Below are positions 8,566-18,274 of a stretch of DNA of 61,895 nucleotides, in pieces. Below the pieces are notes generated by a model. That model was given only the letters and a program-made list of their open reading frames with translations, was not told the origin of the DNA and searched no databases. The position numbers and the translations under genes were made by a program. Within the stretch, counting starts at the first letter, position 1. Each line of letters starts with the position of its first letter. Source of the stretch: an uncultured Clostridia bacterium (GTDB lineage: Bacteria > Bacillota > Clostridia > Christensenellales > UBA1242); contig CALVTR010000008.1 of assembly GCA_944362965.1 (NCBI GenBank), forward strand, positions 1 to 61,895, given 5' to 3'.

Positions 8566-11232
8566 ATGTTATCATTATTGGCAAGTGTTGACGACACTTT
8601 AAGAACCTTCTTTAATCAGCTAACTGAAGCATTGGGCTTTAATGGCTACCTTGGCTTAGTTTTAGGGGTAGAAGCTTTATTTATCATATTATTTGTGATA
8701 AAATCAGCCTTTTCTTATGAAGCTAGATTAAAAAGAAGTCTAGACAAAGCAAACAAATGGCTATTTAAAAACAAGAAAATTGATGTAAAAAACATCAAGG
8801 ATTTCACAAATATTTTAAAGAAAGGACCAAAACGTTTAATTTACTTTTGGCAACAATACATACTCTATAGAGAAGGAGAGCCTTCCCTTTATCTATCAGA
8901 AGATAATTTGATTGGCAAACCACTTAAAACAAGTTCGTGGGCAAGCAATATAAGAAATTTAGGGATTATCACAGGTGTATGGGCTGTGGTCAGCTTGATT
9001 CTTGGACTTGCATCCCAAATGACTCAAACATTTGGTTTCCAAGCTATAGCTACAGGGCTTGTTCTTCCAGCTCTCGTTGCAATCTTGGGCGTTATTGCAA
9101 TCATAGGTCTTAAAGCAAGAAGAGTTGCAAATCTTGATGATACCTATCATATTTATCATATCTTTATAAGATTTTTGACTAATGCCTGCGTAGACCTTAC
9201 TCCATATCTTGATTTCAACCTTCTATTCACAGAGAAGGAACTTGCTAATGGAAATCCACAACTTCGTGAATACTATGAAGCCAGAGCAAGAAAGATTAAA
9301 GAAGAATTTGAAAATGCTCAGAAGAATGACGTTCCACTTGAGACTTATCAATTTGAAAATGTTGGAGTAGACGGTGCCCTTCTTTTAAATCGCGCCATGA
9401 AGGAAAGCGAAACATATATTTCTAAGAAGAACCAGACACTCTCTCAAATCGCACAGATAGAAGCACAGAAAGATGCGTTAAAAAGAAACTATGAAAATGT
9501 GCAAATGGATTTGCAAAGAAAAATTCAAGCATCTAAAGAAAATATTGATAAATTGATTGAACAACAAGCTTCCACAACCAGCCGTATTGAAGTTGGACTT
9601 TTAAGACAACAACAAGAAAAGGAAGTCAATAAAAGAGCTTCACTTCAAAAAGACTACGACCAAGAAGAAAAGAGATACCTTTTATCTAAGAATGAACTTG
9701 ATAAGGAGATAGAAGAGCTTAAAAAAGATTTGGATGCAGGGCTTGAAGATGTGCAAAAGGGCATGACTGCAGAATATCAAACTTTCTTTGAAAAGGTTAT
9801 GAAGAGTGCATATCAAGTTGCTGAGGCAAAGGTCAAAGACGAAAAGAGTTCCCTTGTCAGCGAAAGAGATAAAAACGAAAATGAGCTTGTCAGCGTTCAA
9901 ACACAAATTAAACGTCTTAAAGACGAAAATGACACTTTAAGAAACAGACTTTCTCAGTATGATGCAAACTATATGAACGAGTCACAGCCAACTGATCAAG
10001 GTTATTATGATGAGCAAGGCAACTATATCTATAGTGACGGCTCTTATCATGACACAAATGGCTTGTTCCATGATGTCGATGGAAAAGTATATAATATGAA
10101 TGGCGAACTTGTTTCACAGGACTATAGCCCAGAAGAACAAGAACAGTTAAAAAGAGAAGCTATAAAGAATGACCAAATCGAGTCATTTGGTGCTTATATC
10201 GACGACAACAATGAAGTTTCGCCTGCAGCTCCAGTTGAAGAGCCAGAAGGGGAAGAACAACCAGATGCTGAAAGTGAAACTGATGCTGCTGAAGAGAGTG
10301 AAGAAGCTCCTGCAGAAGAAGTGGCTGAAACCCCTGCTGAAGAAGTTGAAACGGAAGAGCCACAAGAGAGTGAAGAAAGCCAAGTTTTGGAAGAACCACA
10401 GCCAGAACCAGAAATAGAAGAGCCGGCAGAAGAGCCTAAAGAAGAAATGGTTGAAGAACCAGAAGAGCAACCAAAACAAGAAGAAAAGGTAGAGTCAAAA
10501 GAAGAGACCGCACCTGCAAAGAAACGTGGTCGTCCTAGAAAAACAGTTTCGGCAGACGAGCCAACTACTACCGAGCCAAAGAAACGTGGCAGACCAAGAA
10601 AAACTCAAACAGAAGAGACAGTTTCAACAACAGCTAAGAAGCGTGGTCGACCTGCAAAAACAACAAGCAAAGCAGCAAGCACTGCAAAGTCAAAAACAAC
10701 AAGCACTGCAAAGAAACCTGCTAGTGCGAAGAAAAAAACAACAACTTCATCTGCTGCTAAAAAGTCAACGGCAAAGCCTAAAACAACAGCCAAGACAACT
10801 TCAACAAGTCAAACAGCAAAACGTGGCAGACCTAGAAAAACTACAACTGCCACAGAGCAGGTTGCAACCGAGCCAAAGAAGCGTGGCAGACCAAGAAAGC
10901 AAACTCCAGAAATAAGCGGAAGCTTCCTTGATAAAATCAATGAACTTATCAATCAAGAAGAAAACCGACTTAAGAGCATGAAGGCATATTTTAATTCTGA
11001 GATAGACCAAGCCCTTGAGCCAGAAGAACAAGATAATATAAATCATGAGAAAGATGATATTATGTCTGCTGTTGAAGCGCTCAAAGCACAAGCAGACCAA
11101 GCCAAGTCAAATGGACAATCAGAAGAGCTTTCAAAAATCAATAAGCGTATCGAAGATTTGATTAAGGAGCTTTCAAATATCAATTCAGGCGAAGAAGGTG
11201 GCGAAGGAGCAAATTCAAATACAGCACGTTAA
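8566..11232 (+). CDS. Membrane coiled-coil protein with C-terminal AT-hook array
   Basis: 888 aa. Hydrophobic segments at about residues 25-48 and 130-185 anchor it in the membrane. A coiled coil spans about 290-470 (Q/E/K-rich heptads). A MORN-like Tyr/Gly/Asp repeat ('GYYDEQGNYIYSDGSYHD') covers about 480-520, followed by an acidic Glu/Pro linker (about 545-645). Then come five AT-hooks of the type RGRPRK at about residues 654, 674, 693 (RGRPAK), 753 and 773 in a Lys/Ala/Thr-rich histone-like stretch, and a short helical C-terminus. AT-hooks bind the minor groove of AT-rich DNA, so the layout suggests tethering the chromosome to the membrane. No named homologue recognised. Confidence 0.7.
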   Translation: MLSLLASVDDTLRTFFNQLTEALGFNGYLGLVLGVEALFIILFVIKSAFSYEARLKRSLDKANKWLFKNKKIDVKNIKDFTNILKKGPKRLIYFWQQYILYREGEPSLYLSEDNLIGKPLKTSSWASNIRNLGIITGVWAVVSLILGLASQMTQTFGFQAIATGLVLPALVAILGVIAIIGLKARRVANLDDTYHIYHIFIRFLTNACVDLTPYLDFNLLFTEKELANGNPQLREYYEARARKIKEEFENAQKNDVPLETYQFENVGVDGALLLNRAMKESETYISKKNQTLSQIAQIEAQKDALKRNYENVQMDLQRKIQASKENIDKLIEQQASTTSRIEVGLLRQQQEKEVNKRASLQKDYDQEEKRYLLSKNELDKEIEELKKDLDAGLEDVQKGMTAEYQTFFEKVMKSAYQVAEAKVKDEKSSLVSERDKNENELVSVQTQIKRLKDENDTLRNRLSQYDANYMNESQPTDQGYYDEQGNYIYSDGSYHDTNGLFHDVDGKVYNMNGELVSQDYSPEEQEQLKREAIKNDQIESFGAYIDDNNEVSPAAPVEEPEGEEQPDAESETDAAEESEEAPAEEVAETPAEEVETEEPQESEESQVLEEPQPEPEIEEPAEEPKEEMVEEPEEQPKQEEKVESKEETAPAKKRGRPRKTVSADEPTTTEPKKRGRPRKTQTEETVSTTAKKRGRPAKTTSKAASTAKSKTTSTAKKPASAKKKTTTSSAAKKSTAKPKTTAKTTSTSQTAKRGRPRKTTTATEQVATEPKKRGRPRKQTPEISGSFLDKINELINQEENRLKSMKAYFNSEIDQALEPEEQDNINHEKDDIMSAVEALKAQADQAKSNGQSEELSKINKRIEDLIKELSNINSGEEGGEGANSNTAR

Positions 11233-11241
11233 GTTAATAAT

Positions 11242-11275
11242 AAAAGACAATTCCATAAAAAGAGTTGTCTTTTTT
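11242..11275 (+). terminator. Rho-independent terminator
   Basis: AAAAGACAA / TTGTCTTTT stem followed by T-run, 10 nt after the AT-hook gene stop. Confidence 0.85.
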
Positions 11276-11439
11276 GATTTTTTAAAACAGGTAAAAAATT
11301 TAAATTTTATATATTTGTTTGACTATAAACTTATAATTGTTTAAAATAATAATAGAATATTTTTTATTAGTTAAATGACCATATTTTAAACAATATATAA
11401 TAATCACTAAAATGTATATAATAAATAAGGAGATAGAGT

Positions 11440-13395
11440 ATGGTAAAAGGGAAAAATCTAATTTTAACTTTAACTTTTATGCTATTTATCTTAGGTGCTA
11501 TTCTTTTATCAACTCCAATAGGTTATACTAGGCAAGAAGAAACAAACAACACCGCAGTAGGCGAGCCATCTGTTACATACTCAATAGATTTTAATCTAAA
11601 TGGCGGAAACGATGAGCAATACGAAACAATGACTGTTAGCTTCGGCGATTATATTGAGATAGCGGCTCCAACGCGAAGCGGCTATAAATTTCTTGGGTGG
11701 ATTGCAAGCGGACTTGACACATCAACTGCTAGATTTGGCAATACTAGCCGTGCAATAAACAGCTGGGGTGACAGCTCAACAAAAGTGGCCGCTCAGTATT
11801 TTAAAAACCTTCGCTCCACCGAAGGAACTGTCACTCTGACAGCACAGTGGTCAGCCGTGTCATATGGAATTGAATATGATCTAGCGGGTGGAAATTTCGG
11901 GACATACCATCCAGACTCAGCCGAATTTGACGAGACGGTGATAATATCAAACCCAACTCAAGAAGGTTATGAGTTTGGCGGTTGGAAGGCAGAAAACCTA
12001 TCAACAGCAACCGCAAAGTATGGTTCATCTGAGTAAACAGAGATCTCATGGCAAAACAGCTCAGCTACAGTGTCAAGCGAATATTTCACAAATTTGCAAC
12101 AGGGAGCAGAGACTGTAACACTTTACGCGACATGGCGCAGCAGCACATATACAGTGGTATTCGATGGCAACGGTGCAACAAGCGGCAGTATGGCGAATCA
12201 GACTTTCACATATGGATTATACCAAAATTTGACAGCCAATGCCTTCTCAAGAACGGGACACACCTTTATGGGTTGGGCAACCAATTCAACTGCAACAACG
12301 CCAGACTATATCGATGGGCAAAGTGTTCGAAACCTTACAACAGGAAGCACAGTCACACTGTATGCGGTGTGGGATGCAAATGAATATACTCTTTACTTTG
12401 ACGCCAATGGCGGAACAGTGAGTCCTTCAAATATCACCGTCACATATGGTAAGCCATATGGCTATCACAATGGCGGAGAACTTCCAATTTCAAAAAGACT
12501 TGGGTATTTACTTAGTGGTTGGCAAATTACTAGTGCATCAAGTATTGATTTGCTTGGGTGGAGAGTTGCGTCTGATATCTATGAGTTTGATGAAAGTGTC
12601 ACGCTTGTTGCAGAATGGAATGAAACATGGTATCACTATCGCACAGAACCAGAAGGGAGCGGCACAGTTTCAGATCCTTATATTATAGAAACCCCTAGAA
12701 ACTTAGGTTGGCTGACAAATAGAGTGGCAAATGGTGATACTAGGGCACGTTATGCTGTGTGTAAGCAAGTAGCAAATTTAAATCTATTGATTCCACCAAG
12801 AACAGGAGCATTAATAAAGGAGTGGTATCCAATAGGAACAGAGCAATATCCATTTTCGGGAACTTATTATGGCAATGGCTATAGTATAGATATATTACTA
12901 AATGGAGATAGTGTATCTGTAAAAACTGCGCAATATCAAGAATATACGGGGTTGTTTGGGTATATAAGTAATGCAACTATAACCGGGCTGTATTTAATGA
13001 CGAATAAGCCGGATGGTGAAAGGTATACAGGTGGAGTCGCGGGTTATGCATACGGCTCAACAATAGAAAGCTGCGCTTTATTTACTCAAGAATTTGCGGA
13101 TAATACCACAACACGTGGAGCGATAATAGGATATGGCAGTTATTCAACAATTAGAAATTGCACGGTGTTCGAAGCCACAACTTCCTATGGCAGCTTAGGA
13201 CTTGCTAGTGGCAATGTGACGATAGAAAATTGTGTTTATGTTATAAATGGAAGAAAAGGCTATACAGGCTCAAACTTTAGTGGATTTGTTTTTATAGACA
13301 ACATGAAAGCACCACTGCCGGTTGGTGTATCTTGGCTTGCCGAAGGCGGAGTGCCGGCGTCGCTATCAACAGTTCGCTCATGGGCAAACAGTTAA
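11440..13395 (+). pseudogene. Secreted InlB-repeat surface protein interrupted by in-frame TAA
   Basis: ATG 11440 follows AAGGAGATAGAGT. The frame stops at TAA 12034-12036 (codon 199) but remains open in the same frame to 13395, giving about 651 residues if read through. The N-terminus is a signal peptide/TM. Then come at least four Listeria-Bacteroides (InlB B) repeats with GYKFLGW...LTAQW, GYEFGGW...LYATW, GHTFMGW...LYAVW and a fourth ending LVAEW. The C-terminal part (about 410-620) is a GLUG-like beta-helix ('GLFGYISNATITGLYL', 'ESCALF', 'IRNCTVF'). The stop lies inside the second repeat, where the first repeat has sense codons, so it is a nonsense mutation. A GTG at 12070 could restart the rest without a signal peptide. 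Confidence 0.8.
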
Positions 13396-13440
13396 AATGA
13401 AAAGTTGCTAAAAAATATTGTGATTATTTTGAAAAAAATA

Positions 13441-13477
13441 AAAAATTGCTAAGAGAAAATTCCTAGCAATTTTTTTG
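13441..13477. terminator. Bidirectional terminator between surface protein and rplI
   Basis: AAAAATTGCTA / TAGCAATTTTTTT stem with a 12-nt loop; A-tract on one side, T-tract on the other, between convergent genes. Confidence 0.8.
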
Positions 13478-13528
13478 TTTTATATTCGCTTATTTATATT
13501 TTTTATATCATGTGATAGACTTTAAAGT

Positions 13529-13972
13529 CTACTTTGCCACAATCCTAAGCTCAACTATAGCGCTAACTTCAGGGTGGAGTTTAATATTGATTTTATAACT
13601 TCCTATGGTTTTAAGTGGCTCTTTAAGTTCAATTTTGCGTTTATCTATTTCATAACCTTGTTTATTTAGTGCATCACTTATTTCCTTTGTAGTAACCGAG
13701 CCAAAAGTCTTTCCGTTCTCGCCACATTTAATTTCAATGAGTAGTTTCACAGAAGAAAGCTTTTCAGCCATAGCCTTTGCTGCCTGTTTTTCCATTTCTT
13801 TATGATAGTCAGTGGCAGATTTTTTAGTTTTGTTTTCACTTATTGCACTGTTGTCGGCAATTCTTGCTTTACCTGTTTTTAAAAGAAAGTTTTTTGCATA
13901 ACCATCTGCAACTTCCTTTATTTCACCTTTTTTGCCTGTTCCTTTAACGTCTGTTAGTAATAAAACTTTCAT
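13529..13972 (-). CDS. rplI: 50S ribosomal protein bL9
   Basis: 147 aa, the usual length for bL9. It starts [21 protein letters not shown] and has the conserved '[16 protein letters not shown]' N-terminal RNA-binding domain, a long connecting helix (about residues 45-75), and the C-terminal domain ('[17 protein letters not shown]', '[17 protein letters not shown]'-like). Structural protein of the large subunit near the L1 stalk. ATG 13972 is preceded by AAGGAGAG. It is alone here rather than in an rpsR or dnaB cluster. Confidence 0.97.
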   Translation of the reverse strand: MKVLLLTDVKGTGKKGEIKEVADGYAKNFLLKTGKARIADNSAISENKTKKSATDYHKEMEKQAAKAMAEKLSSVKLLIEIKCGENGKTFGSVTTKEISDALNKQGYEIDKRKIELKEPLKTIGSYKINIKLHPEVSAIVELRIVAK

Positions 13973-14092
13973 TTTCTCTCCTTATGATTTAATTTTATTG
14001 TATTTTGTTTGAAAAGTCAAATGTTTGTCAATAATAAATAAGTAATAAAAGTTAAAATAGTCGCAGCTTTTCGCGGCAAATAAGGAGAAAAT

Positions 14093-14407
14093 ATGGATAT
14101 AAGATGCAGAAAAACAACTTGCCTATATAATGATAGGTTCACATGCAAAGCCAAAGATATACTTGTTAATAACAATGTGATTTGCTCAACATTTCAAAAG
14201 GACGAAAATAAAAAGGATGTCGCTGATATAACCAAGCATCTCTTTGAAAGAGAGCCGGATTTTGCACCACAGCGAGATAGCAAAACCTTAGACATAAAGT
14301 GCAAAGCAAATTGCCTATTCAATCACAATGGCAAATGCGTATCAAATGGCATAACCTTAAATTCAATAAAAGAAAAACCCTATTGCGTCAGTTTTTTAAA
14401 GGATTAA
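14093..14407 (+). CDS. Small cysteine-rich protein, DUF1540-like
   Basis: 104 aa with two similar cysteine modules: CRKTTCLYNDRFTCKAKDI...C near residues 5-38 and CKANCLFNHNGKCVSNGI...C near 70-100. The spacing C-x4-C-x7-C-x(11-14)-C resembles DUF1540 domains of Clostridia, which probably bind a metal. ATG 14093 follows AAGGAGAAAAT. No signal peptide. Function unknown. Confidence 0.65.
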   Translation: MDIRCRKTTCLYNDRFTCKAKDILVNNNVICSTFQKDENKKDVADITKHLFEREPDFAPQRDSKTLDIKCKANCLFNHNGKCVSNGITLNSIKEKPYCVSFLKD

Positions 14408-14450
14408 CTTAACGATTTTTTATGTTATTTATAAAACACTTTTTCCATGC

Positions 14451-14485
14451 TTGCATTTTAAGAAGTTTTAGGCTATAATCTTTGT
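14451..14485 (+). promoter_or_regulatory. Promoter giving a nearly leaderless transcript
   Basis: TTGCAT (14451-14456), exactly 17 nt, TATAAT (14474-14479), then only 6 nt to ATG 14486. There is no Shine-Dalgarno sequence, so the mRNA is probably leaderless. Confidence 0.7.
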
Positions 14486-16105
14486 ATGAAAAAAATTAAG
14501 TTTAAGTCTAGGGAAGTGGTTTCAAAAGCCCCAGAGCCAGAGAATAAGCCCGAAATAAAAAAGGAAGATGTCAAGCTTTCATACAAAGTGTATGGGCAAG
14601 ATTTTTTGCTGAGCGATGCTGACTACATTGATTATTACCGCACGCGAATGAAGATGATGACAATGCGGTTCATGCTTGTGGGGCGTATTGACGACAACGG
14701 TGTATATAGAATAAAGGATGAGATAAAATATGACCTTATAAGTATGCTAAAAGAGATAAGCGACGAAGACGAAGATTATATTCGCGGTGAAGCATACTTT
14801 ATGAAAAAATATTTTTATTTCCAAATTGACATTACCCGCGATGGACTTAAAGCGAAGGCGTCACTATATCTATCAGAGTTTGTAGACGATTTTCTTGATG
14901 ACGAATATATAGTGTCGCATATTGCAGACTTTGAAGACGTTGACGACCAACATTTTGTAAATAAAGTCAAAGAAGCTTACAACTTAAAAGACGTTGCTTT
15001 GAAGAATGATGAACTCAAAATTCCAAACCTTGCCGTGCTTATGCAGGATGAATATGATATAGATAAATATATTGGCGGACTTTATGATATAGCTTCTCAA
15101 ATATACCTTATGCGTATGCTTAAACTGCTTGAAGAGAGTGGTGACCCTGCATGTTTAGACATTATAAAGCGTTATAAAGAACTTTCTGTTGATATAGACG
15201 AGCAAGAGAATGAAGAGTATGAAAGGCGAAATATAAACAAAAACACACGTCTTAAGGCGCTGCTTGATAGGGCAATTGACGAAAAAGGTGGGCTTGATAA
15301 GTTAAATGTAAATAAGGAAAAGCTTAAAAATATCGTTCATGAGATAAATAAGTCAGTGAAGGCTATTGATGGTCTGCAAAAGAACCCTGCAGCTATTGAA
15401 ATTTTAAGACCAGATAGTCCTAAGTCAAGTGGTGGCGGAGCACCTAAGAAGGTTGCGGGAAAGGCTCAAGCAAAGAAGGCAGGAAGTAAAGGGCAGTCTA
15501 GCAAAGCAGACAAAAAGCCTTCAACAAAGAGTGTTGGAAAAGGTCCAACTAAAGAAGAAAAGAAAAAGGAAGAGAAAAAGGATAAAGGTGTTGCATACAC
15601 CGGCAACCCTTATGAAGCAATAGAAGCAAGAAGAAAAGAAGAAGAGAGAAAAAAGGCGGAAGAAAAAAAACGCGCAGAAAGAGAAACAAGTAATAGAAAT
15701 AGAGATAATAATGCTGATACTCGCGACCCTGCAGTTAGACCTAATGATAGAAGAAGAGATGAGAGTGCACAAGGCGAAGAAACGGCGAGTCAAGCTGAGC
15801 CACCTGCTCCAATGCTTGCTTTCGCAGTGGTAGAATTATCAGAAGAAGAAAGTGGGCTAAATAATGCCGAAGGCTCTGCAGCCGCAAATGAAAGTAACGA
15901 AAATGAAGAATTAGAAAATGCCGAAGGTTCTGTATCTACAGCGGAAGAAGGACAAGCACCAGAAAGGGTTGAAAATGTTGAAGTGCCAGAAGAGACGCCG
16001 AATGTTGTGACTGAAGTTAGGGTTAGCAGCTTTGTAACGGAAATTAATATTAGTGAAGTTGGCGGAACTGCTGAGCAATATCCGGATGAGCCAGAAATGG
16101 AATAA
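14486..16105 (+). CDS. Hypothetical protein with charged low-complexity C-terminus
   Basis: 539 aa. The first 260 residues form a globular domain of no recognised family ('KLSYKVYGQDFLLSDADYIDYYRTRMKMMTMRFMLVGRID', then acidic helices with 'YLSEFVDDFLDDEY'). Residues about 270-320 are helical. From about 325 onward it is disordered: a Lys/Ala/Ser-rich basic stretch, a Glu/Lys coiled coil ('EAIEARRKEEERKKAEEKKRAER'), then a Glu/Asn/Ala-rich acidic tail. No membrane segment. The promoter places the start at the first ATG without a ribosome site. The basic-acidic disordered layout is shared with the AT-hook protein at 8566, but there are no AT-hooks here. Confidence 0.6.
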   Translation: MKKIKFKSREVVSKAPEPENKPEIKKEDVKLSYKVYGQDFLLSDADYIDYYRTRMKMMTMRFMLVGRIDDNGVYRIKDEIKYDLISMLKEISDEDEDYIRGEAYFMKKYFYFQIDITRDGLKAKASLYLSEFVDDFLDDEYIVSHIADFEDVDDQHFVNKVKEAYNLKDVALKNDELKIPNLAVLMQDEYDIDKYIGGLYDIASQIYLMRMLKLLEESGDPACLDIIKRYKELSVDIDEQENEEYERRNINKNTRLKALLDRAIDEKGGLDKLNVNKEKLKNIVHEINKSVKAIDGLQKNPAAIEILRPDSPKSSGGGAPKKVAGKAQAKKAGSKGQSSKADKKPSTKSVGKGPTKEEKKKEEKKDKGVAYTGNPYEAIEARRKEEERKKAEEKKRAERETSNRNRDNNADTRDPAVRPNDRRRDESAQGEETASQAEPPAPMLAFAVVELSEEESGLNNAEGSAAANESNENEELENAEGSVSTAEEGQAPERVENVEVPEETPNVVTEVRVSSFVTEINISEVGGTAEQYPDEPEME

Positions 16106-16405
16106 AAAATTATAGAAAATAAATAAAATATTTAAAAAATAATAAAAATAAATTGAAAAAATATTAAAATGCAATTTATAAATTAAAACAAAAATCTCTT
16201 AAATATGCAGTAAATCAGTTTTTGTTTGCTACATAATTAAGAGATTTTTTATTCTTATTATTTTATTATTTTATTATTTTATTATTTTTTAATTTTAAAA
16301 TAATATTTTTTTATTTTAATCTATTTTTATTATTTTTTGTTATATATTTTATTATTTTTAATTTTTAATAAATTCTAAATTATTTTATAATAATATTTTT
16401 TTAAT
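16106..16405. terminator. AT-rich intergenic region with bidirectional terminator
   Basis: AAAATCTCTTAA (16191-16202) pairs with TTAAGAGATTTTTT (16237-16250). The rest (16251-16400) is tandem TTATTT-type A/T repetition with no gene. Confidence 0.7.
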
Positions 16406-17326
16406 TTATCCAAGCAAGAAGCCTTGAATAATCATATCTTCAGCTTCTTCTTGGCTTAGCCCAAGCGTCATGAGTTTTATAAGCTCATCGCCAGCAATCT
16501 TTCCTATGGCGGCTTCATGAATAAGTGAAGCGTTTGAGTCTATTGCGTCTATCATAGGCACAGATACAATACGTGCCTTATTTAAAATGATGCCGTCACA
16601 TTCAACATGACCAAAGCATTGGTTTTTGCCTATTAAGTCTGATTTAAATTCTTGATAAGAAGTATCTTTTGCAACGCTGTGGCTTACAACTTCAACGCGG
16701 CTGTCTTTTCCAAGAAGTTCAACTTTAAATTGAGTTTTTGCTGTTTGCTCGTCAGTTGTCAAAATGTTTTCCTGTATGTGCAGAGTGGCATTGTCATAGA
16801 GTTTTGCACTCGTTTTTCGGACGGTAGATGTCACACCATCAAGCTGCAAGGTTTCCATTTCCATATAAGAATTTTCTCTCATGATAATTTTAGTCACAGG
16901 GTTTAAAATCTTGCCACCGCTTCCGTCACCTTCACCAACGTGCTTTTCAATATATTTAACTTTGGCGTTTGCTCCTATATGGAAAGTGTGGATGCCGTTA
17001 TGCATACTTGTTTTGCAGGTGTTGTTGTGTATTCCGCAGCCAGCAACAATCAACACGTCAGCATCGTGACCGATATAGAAATCGTTGTAAACAAGGTCGC
17101 TTAAACCCCCAACGGTGATTATAACAGGTATATGCACGCTTTTATTTTTAACGTTTGGCTTAACAAAAATATCAATTCCGCTTTTATTTTTTTTTGGTCT
17201 TATATCAATATCTTTTGTTGTATTTCGGACAGCAGCCTGCCCATTTTTGCGAAGATTAAAAGCTCCGCTTGGTATTTTGTGCAGGTCTGCAATCTTTTCA
17301 AGTAATTTTTGCTCTATATTATTCAT
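16406..17326 (-). CDS. smsB: SufB/SufD-like Fe-S assembly scaffold, minimal SMS type
   Basis: 306 aa, much shorter than SufB (about 460) or SufD (about 430). It retains the SufBD beta-helix core: 'GGKILNPVTKIIMRENSYMEMETLQLDGV', 'GHVECDGIILNKARIVSVPMIDAIDSNASLIHEAAIGKI', and the C-terminal 'LMTLGLSQEEAEDMIIQGFL' that is diagnostic of the family. With the ATPase next door it forms the scaffold complex for Fe-S cluster assembly. The two-gene arrangement without SufD, SufS or SufU matches the published minimal SMS (SmsCB) machinery. Its start overlaps the end of smsC by 8 nt. Confidence 0.85.
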   Translation of the reverse strand: MNNIEQKLLEKIADLHKIPSGAFNLRKNGQAAVRNTTKDIDIRPKKNKSGIDIFVKPNVKNKSVHIPVIITVGGLSDLVYNDFYIGHDADVLIVAGCGIHNNTCKTSMHNGIHTFHIGANAKVKYIEKHVGEGDGSGGKILNPVTKIIMRENSYMEMETLQLDGVTSTVRKTSAKLYDNATLHIQENILTTDEQTAKTQFKVELLGKDSRVEVVSHSVAKDTSYQEFKSDLIGKNQCFGHVECDGIILNKARIVSVPMIDAIDSNASLIHEAAIGKIAGDELIKLMTLGLSQEEAEDMIIQGFLLG

Positions 17327-18035
17327 TGTCTTCTCCTTGTAGTTTGTGGCAGGTGCGACTATTTAAAAGTGGAGAGATTTCATTTAGCGAGCCAATTTTC
17401 TCTATCTGACCATCACGAAGCAATATGATAGTATCGGCAATTTCAAGAATTTTCTTTTGATGGCTTACTATGATATTGCATGAATTTTTAAGTGATGTAA
17501 AGATTTTTGTAAGCTGCTCGAAGCTCCATAGGTCAATACCTGCCTCAGGCTCATCAAATATGTTTAGCTTTGAATTGCGTGCTAAAACCATAGCAAGCTC
17601 AATACGTTTAAGTTCACCACCAGAAAGTTTGTCATCAAGCGGTCTGTTGATATATTCTTTTGCACAAAGCCCCACCATAGAAAGATAGTCGCAAAGTTTG
17701 TCAACGGTGTTTTTCTTTCCTGACGCAACGTCAAGAAGCTCTCTCACTTTAAGCCCTTTGAATGTAACAGGTTGTTGAAAGGCATAACTTATTTCAAGCT
17801 TAGCCCGCTCATTTATCGGCATATCTGTTATTTCTTGTCCGTCAAAAAAGATATGCCCACTTGTTGGTTGCAAAATGCCCATGATAATCTTGCTGAGTGT
17901 GGACTTGCCGCTCCCATTAGGACCTGTAATAACGTATATTTTGCCGTCTTCAAATGTGACATTTATATTTTTTAGTATATTGTTTTCATTGTCAGGCTCG
18001 ACAATGTTGTAACTTAAATCTTTTATCTCTAACAT
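17319..18035 (-). CDS. smsC: SufC-like ABC ATPase of minimal Fe-S assembly system
   Basis: 238 aa. Walker A GPNGSGKST (about residues 38-46), Q-loop 'AFQQPV', ABC signature LSGGELKRIELA (about 140-151), Walker B 'LNIFDEPEAGID', H-loop 'IVSHQ'. The 'SGGELKR...EAGID' pattern is that of SufC rather than a transporter ATPase, and no membrane subunit is nearby. ATP binding drives conformational change of the SufB-like scaffold. First gene of the smsCB operon. A cysteine desulfurase is not encoded in this window. Confidence 0.88.
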   Translation of the reverse strand: MLEIKDLSYNIVEPDNENNILKNINVTFEDGKIYVITGPNGSGKSTLSKIIMGILQPTSGHIFFDGQEITDMPINERAKLEISYAFQQPVTFKGLKVRELLDVASGKKNTVDKLCDYLSMVGLCAKEYINRPLDDKLSGGELKRIELAMVLARNSKLNIFDEPEAGIDLWSFEQLTKIFTSLKNSCNIIVSHQKKILEIADTIILLRDGQIEKIGSLNEISPLLNSRTCHKLQGEDNE

Positions 18036-18142
18036 GCCTTGATTATATCATTCGTGCTTTTTATTGTCAAGCAATCTTAGAAGAGATGCAAAGGAGTATC
18101 TTTTTTAAGAGTTAAAGATAAGAAGAGTAGTTGTCTTTTTAT

Positions 18143-18242
18143 GGGGCAAGCGAATGCGTGAAGTTTTGCTAAGAAAATTTCACAAGGACAATTTGATTGT
18201 CCTTAAAAAACTCGCATGCGAGTTTTTGCATTCGCTTGCCCC
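18143..18242. repeat. Fully paired four-way cloverleaf element, copy A (100 nt)
   Basis: P1 is a perfect 15-bp stem, GGGGCAAGCGAATGC at 18143-18157 with its complement at 18228-18242. Inside, with essentially no unpaired bases, sit P2 18158-18183 (GTGAA-TTTT / AAAA-TTCAC), P3 18184-18204 (9 bp, loop TTG) and P4 18206-18227 (10 bp, loop AT). The topology and size match the elements at 18849, 25731 and 37815 while the sequence of most stems differs. Transcribed or not is unknown. Confidence 0.75.
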
Positions 18243-18274
18243 TATTTTCTCAAGCGGTTGCTAAAAGATAGCAC

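Noticed and set aside
10160-10915. Alternative frames in the AT-hook gene (Gln-, Leu- and Phe-rich)
   Set aside because: Shadows of the low-complexity GAA/AAA/ACA repeats in the real gene; no ribosome sites.
4435-12036. Reassignment of TAA as a sense codon
   Set aside because: Many clearly intact genes here end in TAA (for example 8566-11232 and fhs) followed by terminators, so two interrupted genes are better explained by mutation or base-call error.
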